This document shows, in pieces, positions 57,802 to 64,000 of a stretch of DNA of 64,000 bases. The notes under the pieces were generated by a model that had not been told where the DNA came from, did not search any database, and saw nothing but the letters and a program-made list of their open reading frames with translations. The stretch is from CAYWJA01 sp964458485 (GTDB taxonomy: Bacteria > Patescibacteriota > Gracilibacteria > UM-FILTER-43-11). Where the stretch lies: contig CAYWJA010000004.1 of the NCBI GenBank assembly GCA_964458485.1, forward strand, positions 1 through 64,000, written 5' to 3'. The position numbers and the translations under genes are program-made. The stretch's first letter is position 1, and every line of letters begins with the position of its first letter.

Positions 57802-58386
57802 TCAACTTGCTAACTCGTAATCATAATATTTTTCTGTGCCATGATGTCCCCATCCACAACTTTTTATATAAAGAAATACTTCATCTATTTCCCTTTGTAT
57901 ATCAGGGCCAATTTCCCCATCATTATTCTGCATATCTCTCAATGCCCACCTTACAATAGAATAAGAAAACCAAAGAAAATTTCTACGATCAAAGTCTTCA
58001 GCGTCATCGGGAAGTGGCTCAAACCAATGATCTTTAAATATTTGTAATACCTCTTGAGCATCATAAGTTATACCAGAAAATTGACTAAGTCTTTGGAATT
58101 TGCTTAACCAAATTAGTATATCTGGCATATTATTTGATAATTTCCTAAAATTTGGACCCCTAGAATCTTCAATCATTATATTCAACATTCTTTGTTTACC
58201 TGCACGTTCCATATGCCTAAGTAGTGCACGTACATCCCTTACTTGATCTTCATTATCTTTATCAACAAGTTCTACGCCCTGTGGAGATAATATGATTGTC
58301 AAATCTGCAATATCTAACAGTTCATCAGCTGCATGATGATCGTGTGGATTATCTGCCTCAGCGCTTTTGTCGAATCTTCTGCCCAT
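57802..58386 (-). CDS. Hypothetical soluble protein
   Basis: 194 residues: MGRRFDKSAEADNPHDHHAA, then LDIADLTIILSPQGVELVDK, RALLRHMERAGKQRMLNIMI, and helical segments with FLWFSYSIVRWALRDMQNND and YIKSCGWGHHGTEKYYDYEL. No known family is recognised. His-rich ends (DHHAADE, GWGHHG) might bind metal. It is upstream of the cupin gene and overlaps it. Confidence 0.7.
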   Translation of the reverse strand: MGRRFDKSAEADNPHDHHAADELLDIADLTIILSPQGVELVDKDNEDQVRDVRALLRHMERAGKQRMLNIMIEDSRGPNFRKLSNNMPDILIWLSKFQRLSQFSGITYDAQEVLQIFKDHWFEPLPDDAEDFDRRNFLWFSYSIVRWALRDMQNNDGEIGPDIQREIDEVFLYIKSCGWGHHGTEKYYDYELAS

Positions 58387-58477
58387 TTGAATTATGTTAT
58401 TTTATAAGACTGCATTATACCACATTCACTTCAACCACCTCTTCCCTGATTTGGGAATTTTGATTTATTTGCATAGT

Positions 58478-59266
58478 CTATATTATTAAAGATCGCAGCT
58501 TGCTTTCAGCAGCTTCACGAATTAATGCACGTGCTAAGATCAATACAGGGTCGATCAATGGTATATTTTCAAATTTTTGTTCTGGCAAAGCAAGTGGTAT
58601 CTCTGTGCATCCCAAAATGATTGCTTCAGCATCCTGATTATTAAGCACTCCTGAAAATTTAAGAAAATTATCACGGGCTTTCTTGCTGACAGGGCTAACT
58701 GCCTTAATCCCCCATTTTTGGTTATATATAGTGTCATGAAGTTCTTCCTGCATTTCATCCGGAACCTCAATAATCTCAAGCCCTAATGGCTCAAAAATCT
58801 TATTATAAATTTTAACTTTTCTCGTACCCGTTGTTGACATGAGCCCCAGTTTTTTTACACCGGGAAAGAAATCCTTTATAAACTGAACTGTTTCTTCCAA
58901 CATATTTACAACCTGTATATTTAAATTATTTTTCTTTAATAAGCCTAAAAAGTGATTAAATATTTCAGGGGCATGAAATGTATTGCACGGAATACCCAAT
59001 ACAAGCTCTTTTTCTGTTTCATCAGCGACTGAAGTCAGCGCTTGTGCTGTATTGAACATGCCCTCTGCCGGATTATTATCTACATGTTTCAGCAAAAATT
59101 CTGTTCTATCCGCAATATCATGAGAACGAGACAAATGATACACTTCTATATGTCCCTGATCTGTTCCACCAGAGTCAGTTTGTTCAATGATTTTTTTATG
59201 AAGCCCAATCCCGGCCTCTGGCCCAACACCACCACCTATGCCTATAATTTTTTCTTCTTTTTTCAT
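58478..59266 (-). CDS. Aspartate/glutamate racemase family protein
   Basis: 262 residues. The start IIGIGGGVGPEAGIGLHKKI, first catalytic Cys in LVLGIPCNTFHAPEIF, and second Cys in EAIILGCTEIPLALP match the two-cysteine PLP-independent racemases. It likely makes D-Asp or D-Glu for peptidoglycan, although other amino acid targets are possible. It follows ilvN by 14 bases and is presumably cotranscribed with ilvEDBN. Confidence 0.9.
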   Translation of the reverse strand: MKKEEKIIGIGGGVGPEAGIGLHKKIIEQTDSGGTDQGHIEVYHLSRSHDIADRTEFLLKHVDNNPAEGMFNTAQALTSVADETEKELVLGIPCNTFHAPEIFNHFLGLLKKNNLNIQVVNMLEETVQFIKDFFPGVKKLGLMSTTGTRKVKIYNKIFEPLGLEIIEVPDEMQEELHDTIYNQKWGIKAVSPVSKKARDNFLKFSGVLNNQDAEAIILGCTEIPLALPEQKFENIPLIDPVLILARALIREAAESKLRSLII

Positions 59267-59280
59267 TACAATAATTGTAT

Positions 59281-59772
59281 CTAAACCTTCAAAGCCACCA
59301 AACCGCTCCTGGCCATTTTTAGTACATCTTTTTCCATATCAAGGCTCTCCAGAATATGTTCAATTTCTATCCCCTCACCTACGATTTCAAGTACAGGATG
59401 GCCGTCGACAGTATTAATAGTTTTTACACTGGCATTATGAATCAAGGCTGTTACTTTATTTAATTTTTTTGCAGCATCTTCATTTTTCATTATTAAAAGC
59501 ACTATTTCCTTACCAACAACATCCTTAGAATAAACATGTTCAACTTTAATAACCTCTATAATTTTTTTTATTTGGTTCATAACTTGCTGTATTCGCTCAA
59601 TATCTTCAACAATAACTATTGTCATATGAGACAGCCCAGGATCATTTGATGTTCCCACGGTTAGACTTTGGATATTATATTGCTTACGCCTACACAGGGA
59701 GGCAATTTTATTCAATACGCCAGGTTTATTTTCAACTTCCAGTATTATAATGTGCTTTTTTTTATTCATCAT
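59281..59772 (-). CDS. ilvN: Acetolactate synthase small subunit
   Basis: 163 residues. An N-terminal ACT domain (HIIILEVENKPGVLNKIASL, CRRKQYNIQSLTVG, LSHMTIVIVEDIERIQQVMN) is followed by the second domain with IVLLIMKNEDAAKKLNKV and EIVGEGIEIEHIL. It regulates IlvB and carries the valine-binding sites. It lies 33 bases after ilvB. Confidence 0.95.
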   Translation of the reverse strand: MMNKKKHIIILEVENKPGVLNKIASLCRRKQYNIQSLTVGTSNDPGLSHMTIVIVEDIERIQQVMNQIKKIIEVIKVEHVYSKDVVGKEIVLLIMKNEDAAKKLNKVTALIHNASVKTINTVDGHPVLEIVGEGIEIEHILESLDMEKDVLKMARSGLVALKV

Positions 59773-59805
59773 ATTTTGTAATTTAAAACTTAAAATTTAA
59801 AATTA

Positions 59806-61503
59806 TTAATCAAGATCCTCTTTCCTAATTATAGTTTGGTCTAAAGTACTGTCCTTTGGCATCATTGGGAATACATTATCTTCATCGCCTACAATAAATT
59901 CGAGTAGCACAGATTCATCGCTTTCAGAAACTTCTTTAATCGCCTCCTTTGCCTCATCAGCTGTTGTAATCCTTTTGGCTTTTATGCCATAAGCTTCTCC
60001 TATTTTAACAAAATCTGGATTAGTAAGAGGTGTTGCCATATAGTTTTTATTATAAAACAAATCCTGCCATTGACGCACCATACCAAGGTAGCCATTATGA
60101 AAAATCATAATTTTAATCGGTAGTTTGTAGGTCATAACCGTTCCAAGCTCCTGAATATTCATTTGGCAGCCCCCATCACCCATGAGTGCCCATACCTGTT
60201 TTTTTGGCTCTGCAACTTGTGCGCCAACGGCTGCGGGCAAACTATACCCCATAGAGCCCAGCCCACCTGAATTTAAGATTTGACCAGGATATTGGGATTC
60301 AAAAAATTGTGCAGTCCACATCTGATTCTGCCCTACATCTGCAGTTACAATACAGTCCTTGTCTGCCGTCTTACTGATTTCTGCAACAACATCAGCAACT
60401 AAAAGCGCATCATCATCTTTTGCTTTTACATGTTTTTTTACCTTATCTATATGCATTTCTTCAGCCCATTTGTCTAACTGAAGCACCCATTCCTTATGAG
60501 ACAAATTATCCACCTTGTCGTTTAATTGTTTTAGTACTTTTGTACAATCACCCACAAGCTGCACATCAGTTTCTACATTCTTATTTATCTCACTGTCATC
60601 AATTTCAATGTGTATTACTTTTGCACCCTTTGCAAATTCACTTAATTTGCCTGTTATACGATCATCAAAACGCATTCCCAGACCAATGATCAAATCAGCA
60701 TTATGAACTGCCATATTAGCGTATTTCATACCATGCATACCAAGCATCCCAAAGTTTAATTTATGATCATGAGGCAAACATCCGAGCCCCAGTAAAGTAG
60801 TCACAACGGGAATATTTGTTTTTTTAATAAAATTTTCTAATTCTTTTTCAGATCTAGAAATTATAGCCCCATGCCCGGCAATTATTATTGGGCGGGCGGA
60901 TTTTTTAATTATATCTATTGCATCATTTATACAATTTTTATCTGCCTCCTCAGGTATATTGTAACCGCGTAGGTCAACTTCTTTTGGGTATTCAAATTTA
61001 TCCACATGAGCATTTAAAATATCTACAGGAATATCAATATGAACAGGCCCAGGTCTGCCTGTAGATGCAAGATGGAATGCTTCTTTGATTATACGCGGCA
61101 AATCTGCCACATTTTTTACTATGTAGTTTTGTTTTGTAATCGATTGTGTAACACCAGTCACATCTATTTCTTGAAACGCATCTGAACCCATTGCAGTGGT
61201 AGCAACCTGGCAGGTTATTGCAACTATGCCAATGGAATCCATAAATGAATTAGCTATTCCGGTTATCAGATTGGTTGCACCTGGCCCGGAAGTCGTCAAA
61301 CATACCCCAGGCTTGCCAGTTACCCTATAATAAGCATCAGCAGCAAAAGCACCGCCTTGTTCATTCTTTGGAAGAACATGCTTAATTTCCGGGTAATCCG
61401 GCATGCGGTTATGCAAAGGTAGGGTAACACCACCCGGATAACCGAATATATCGGTTGCACCCTCTTTGATTAGTGATTTTAGTAGTATGTCTGCTCCGAT
61501 CAT
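59806..61503 (-). CDS. ilvB: Acetolactate synthase large subunit
   Basis: 565 residues from the ATG at 61503 (MIGADILLKSLIKEGATDIF); a longer frame from 61566 translates TTTCGCATTTCGCATTTC repeats. The TPP-activating Glu is in KNEQGGAFAADAYYRVTG, the ThDP-binding GDGGCQMNIQELGTVMTYKL is intact, and FHNGYLGMVRQWQDLFYN fits. It condenses two pyruvates (or pyruvate plus 2-oxobutyrate). It is paired with ilvN. Confidence 0.96.
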   Translation of the reverse strand: MIGADILLKSLIKEGATDIFGYPGGVTLPLHNRMPDYPEIKHVLPKNEQGGAFAADAYYRVTGKPGVCLTTSGPGATNLITGIANSFMDSIGIVAITCQVATTAMGSDAFQEIDVTGVTQSITKQNYIVKNVADLPRIIKEAFHLASTGRPGPVHIDIPVDILNAHVDKFEYPKEVDLRGYNIPEEADKNCINDAIDIIKKSARPIIIAGHGAIISRSEKELENFIKKTNIPVVTTLLGLGCLPHDHKLNFGMLGMHGMKYANMAVHNADLIIGLGMRFDDRITGKLSEFAKGAKVIHIEIDDSEINKNVETDVQLVGDCTKVLKQLNDKVDNLSHKEWVLQLDKWAEEMHIDKVKKHVKAKDDDALLVADVVAEISKTADKDCIVTADVGQNQMWTAQFFESQYPGQILNSGGLGSMGYSLPAAVGAQVAEPKKQVWALMGDGGCQMNIQELGTVMTYKLPIKIMIFHNGYLGMVRQWQDLFYNKNYMATPLTNPDFVKIGEAYGIKAKRITTADEAKEAIKEVSESDESVLLEFIVGDEDNVFPMMPKDSTLDQTIIRKEDLD

Positions 61504-61640
61504 AATATAATTTCGCATTTCGCATTTCTGATTTCGCATTGTCATGTACCATTTTGCAATTAGCAATTACTAATTAATTAGTTAAATGCCAAATGAGTGA
61601 ATGCCAATTGTGAATGCGAAATCAGAAATGCGAAATGCTA
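61500..61640. repeat. GCATTTCGCATTTC repeats on both sides of the ilvD-ilvB gap
   Basis: TTTCGCATTTCGCATTTCTG (near 61509) and its complement GCGAAATCAGAAATGCGAAA (near 61616) face each other across about 80 bases, so the intergenic RNA can fold. The same word is at 14990-15052. Confidence 0.8.
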
Positions 61641-63260
61641 AGTTAAAAAGTATTCCTTCCTATATCTCTCCAACGCAGGTGTAAGCTTGCGCTTAGGTTT
61701 TTTCATGGTTTTTAATCTCCTTTTAATTTCTCTGTCACTCAATTTTACATTAAGTTTACGTTTTGGGATATCGATTTCAATTATATCACCATTTTTAATA
61801 GCCCCAATTGGCCCACCATTGTAAGCCTCTGGCTCAATATGGCCAATGCAGGCACCGCGGGTTCCTCCACTAAATCGCCCATCCGTTAGTAGCGCTACTT
61901 TAAGCCCGGCTCCAGCTATCACAGCTGTTGGCGTCAGCATTTCCGGCATTCCCGGTGCTCCTGCTGCGCCCATAAAATTGAGCACAACCACATCACCATT
62001 TTTAATTTTCTTTTTTTCAACAGCCTTAAGTACAGCATCTTCCGATGAAAATACTTTTGCAGACCCGGTAAATTTGAGCATATCCGGCTCAACTGCAGTC
62101 TGTTTTATAACAGAACTAGTCGCAATATTACCTTTTAATATGGCAATTCCTCCCTCTTTATAATACGGCTTGCTGAGAGGGCGGATCACATTGTCATTTT
62201 TTACCTTACTCTTATTCGCAATTTCTTTAATATCTTTACCATTTATCGTTGGGGATTTTTTAATAAACTTTTTCAATCGATTTAATACCGCAGAAATACC
62301 TCCGGCTTTATATAAATCTTCCATATCATGCACGCCTGCCGGCCTTAAATGGCAGATATTTGGAGTGTTTTTAGACACTTTGTCAAAAGTAGTCAGAGTT
62401 AGTTTAATACCAGCTTCTTTTGCAATTGCAGGCAGATGCAATGCTACATTTGTTGATCCGCCAATTGCCATATCTACCCTCACTGCATTCTCGAATGCTT
62501 GTTTTGTCATAATATCTCGAGCCTTGATATCTTTTTTTACAAGCTGAACAATTCTTTTGCCGGTTTCGTAAGCTTGCTTCTTCTTTTTCGGGTCTAGCGC
62601 AAGTGTCGCAGCACATCCTGTAACAGACATACCTAAAACTTCTGTCATACATGCCATAGAATTTGCCGTAAATAATCCAGAGCAGCTACCGGCACTTGGG
62701 CAGGATGCACATTCAATTTTTAAGCCTTCTTTTTTAGTCATTTGCCCAGCCTTTATCTTTCCAACAGCTTCAAATGCACCAGATACAAGGTCGATTTTTT
62801 TGCCATGTAACTTTCCGGATTTCATTGGTCCACCTGTTATAATTGCAGCTGGTAAATTTACCCTTGCAGCACCCATTAGCATACCTGGTGTAATTTTATC
62901 GCAATTTGTAACACCAACCCATCCATCTAACGAATGAGATAGCGTCATTATTTCAATATTATCCGCAATATGATCACGCGATGGAAGCGAAAGACGCATT
63001 TCCACATACATCGCAATACCATCACACACAGCAGGCACCCCCCATTCTAACGGCACACCACCAGCATCACGTATGCCTTTTTTTACCCATTTTGTAAGTA
63101 CATTTAAGTGGACATGACCGGGTACAATATCTGTAAACGCATTAGCAACCCCAATGAATGGTTTTTTAAAATCACTATCTTTCATCCCACCTGCACGCAG
63201 GAGTGATCGGTGGGGGATAGTTTCTATACCTTTTTTGAGTTTGTTTGATGGTAATTTCAT
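61638..63260 (-). CDS. ilvD: Dihydroxy-acid dehydratase
   Basis: 540 residues. Fe-S cluster cysteines lie in [18 protein letters not shown] and [34 protein letters not shown]-like [20 protein letters not shown] and [15 protein letters not shown] are diagnostic. It dehydrates dihydroxyisovalerate to ketoisovalerate. The start is 20 bases after the ilvE stop. Confidence 0.96.
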   Translation of the reverse strand: MKLPSNKLKKGIETIPHRSLLRAGGMKDSDFKKPFIGVANAFTDIVPGHVHLNVLTKWVKKGIRDAGGVPLEWGVPAVCDGIAMYVEMRLSLPSRDHIADNIEIMTLSHSLDGWVGVTNCDKITPGMLMGAARVNLPAAIITGGPMKSGKLHGKKIDLVSGAFEAVGKIKAGQMTKKEGLKIECASCPSAGSCSGLFTANSMACMTEVLGMSVTGCAATLALDPKKKKQAYETGKRIVQLVKKDIKARDIMTKQAFENAVRVDMAIGGSTNVALHLPAIAKEAGIKLTLTTFDKVSKNTPNICHLRPAGVHDMEDLYKAGGISAVLNRLKKFIKKSPTINGKDIKEIANKSKVKNDNVIRPLSKPYYKEGGIAILKGNIATSSVIKQTAVEPDMLKFTGSAKVFSSEDAVLKAVEKKKIKNGDVVVLNFMGAAGAPGMPEMLTPTAVIAGAGLKVALLTDGRFSGGTRGACIGHIEPEAYNGGPIGAIKNGDIIEIDIPKRKLNVKLSDREIKRRLKTMKKPKRKLTPALERYRKEYFLT

Positions 63261-63296
63261 ATTTATTCACTATTTGGTTACTATTTGGCTAAAAAA
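63261..63296. repeat. CCAAATAGT units spanning the ilvE stop
   Basis: On the minus strand the ilvE end reads GCCAAATAGTAACCAAATAG, where the first AAATAG is the ilvE stop itself. It matches the left arm of the 11-mer leaders at cysS and pilD, without the right arm. Confidence 0.8.
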
Positions 63297-64000
63297 GTTA
63301 ACCACTTAAAATATTCAGGATTTTTACCACTAACTATATCCATAAATTCCTCTTTAAGCTGTTTAGTTATTGGGCCAATGTTGGTTTTTAATTTTTTATT
63401 ATCAATTTGCCCAACCGGCGATACTTCTGCGGCAGTTCCTGTTAAAAAACATTCATCAGCCTCATGAATATCATCCAGTTTCATCTTTTTTTCTTTCACT
63501 TTATATCCTAAATTTTTAGCCAATTCCATAATAGATTCACGAGTGATTCCAGCCAAAATTGTACCTAGTTCAGGGGTATAAATAACACCATCCTTAACAA
63601 TAAAAAGATTTTCCGCGGAGCCTTCGGCAACATATCCTTTGTAGTCCAACATAAGAGCTTCTCCATAGCCATCTTTTACAGCATCTTTAACAGCAAGCAT
63701 TGCATTAACATAATGGCCGGAAATTTTTGCATCTGCATAAGTAGATTTTGGATGAATTCTTACAAAAGGGGAAACCTTCATTTTTATTGCTTCATCACCC
63801 AAGTACGACCCCCATGGCCAGCATGCTATTGCAACATCAATAGGTAAATCAATTGGATTAACTCGCAAGGGTCCGTATCCATAAAAAGCAATTGGGCGAA
63901 TATAACCGGATTTAACCTTATTAACTTTTACAGTTTTAATTATTGCTTTTTCAAGCTCATCCTGCGTGTATGGAATTTTCATATCCAAGCATTCCATAGA
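63281..64000 (-). CDS. ilvE: Branched-chain amino acid aminotransferase (5' end outside window)
   Basis: The frame is open to the window edge: 239 visible residues, the C-terminal three quarters of a fold-type IV aminotransferase of about 300. The visible start SMECLDMKIPYTQDELEKAI corresponds to the region after the missing FEGIRxY block. EGSAENLFIVKDGVIYTPEL and ILAGITRESIMELAKNLGYK with ADECFLTGTAAEVSPV contain the PLP phosphate and substrate sites. The apparent ATG at 63997 is an internal Met. It interconverts Val/Leu/Ile and their keto acids. Confidence 0.95.
   Translation of the reverse strand, partial: SMECLDMKIPYTQDELEKAIIKTVKVNKVKSGYIRPIAFYGYGPLRVNPIDLPIDVAIACWPWGSYLGDEAIKMKVSPFVRIHPKSTYADAKISGHYVNAMLAVKDAVKDGYGEALMLDYKGYVAEGSAENLFIVKDGVIYTPELGTILAGITRESIMELAKNLGYKVKEKKMKLDDIHEADECFLTGTAAEVSPVGQIDNKKLKTNIGPITKQLKEEFMDIVSGKNPEYFKWLTFLAK

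Noticed and set aside
63997..63999. ATG at 63997 as the ilvE start
   Set aside because: The frame is open upstream to the edge and the essential N-terminal part of the fold is missing, so this is an internal Met.

Overview
This AT-rich window holds about 57 protein genes, one tRNA and a probable replication origin. It looks like a bacterium of the Candidate Phyla Radiation (Patescibacteria). The signs are small orphan proteins, a four-helix-bundle (23S IVP-type) protein, an SLH-sortase, ComEC-type and beta-CASP hydrolases, few recognisable Shine-Dalgarno sites, and in-frame palindromic inserts of the LPAGRQG type. TGA is an ordinary stop codon (cysS and the M23 peptidase end in it), so this is not a Gracilibacteria/Absconditabacteria recoded genome. 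I cannot name the class from sequence alone.

Layout. 0-3.7 kb: surface polysaccharide genes (O-antigen ligase-like, cut by the window edge; solute-binding lipoprotein; GT2). 3.8-11.7 kb: membrane protein, cysS, DUF4143-type ATPase, prs, NAD-type gap, beta-CASP nuclease. 11.8-13.7 kb: a tRNA-Ser island with repeated tRNA 3' ends and a tandem pair of unknown paralogues. 13.8-26.8 kb: ribD, a RAYT transposase remnant, comM, rnj, prepilin peptidase, PBP1A, mfd. 26.9-28.7 kb: dnaN and a DnaA-box cluster (probable oriC; dnaA itself is not here). 28.7-37 kb: SLH-sortase, orphans, a GlmU-like enzyme, ComEC-like hydrolase, and an FN3 protein with an LPQTG sorting signal. 37-43.7 kb: acs, two reverse-strand orphans each placed beside an acs 3' end, a lysS-HD fusion, and a GC-rich lipoprotein cassette bounded by inverted repeats. 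43.8-49.3 kb: PPi-type pfk, gapB-like gap2, fba, lemA, slipin. 50-55.5 kb: epimerase, ftsQ, D-Ala-D-Ala carboxypeptidase, LysM-M23 peptidase, yidD. 55.5-64 kb: ridA and a branched-chain amino acid set (ilvC, then ilvE-ilvD-ilvB-ilvN-racemase).

Metabolically, PPi-PFK, aldolase, two GAPDHs with different predicted cofactors, and acetyl-CoA synthetase suggest a reversible glycolysis/gluconeogenesis module. The ilv genes give pyruvate-to-valine capacity. The envelope genes support a peptidoglycan wall with sortase-anchored proteins.

The most unusual feature is the intergenic DNA. Most gene boundaries carry short tandem units (11, 12, 16 or 22 bp) arranged as two complementary arms. Three loci (cysS, pilD, dacA) share one design: stop-codon-bearing units beside the upstream stop, a central hairpin, then 3-4 copies of an 11-mer (CTGGAAACAAT type) ending exactly at the start codon. 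Related repeats also sit in frame inside cysS, ribD, lysS, rnj and the GT2 gene. A RAYT fragment and a dispersed 28-bp palindrome suggest past REP-type mobility.
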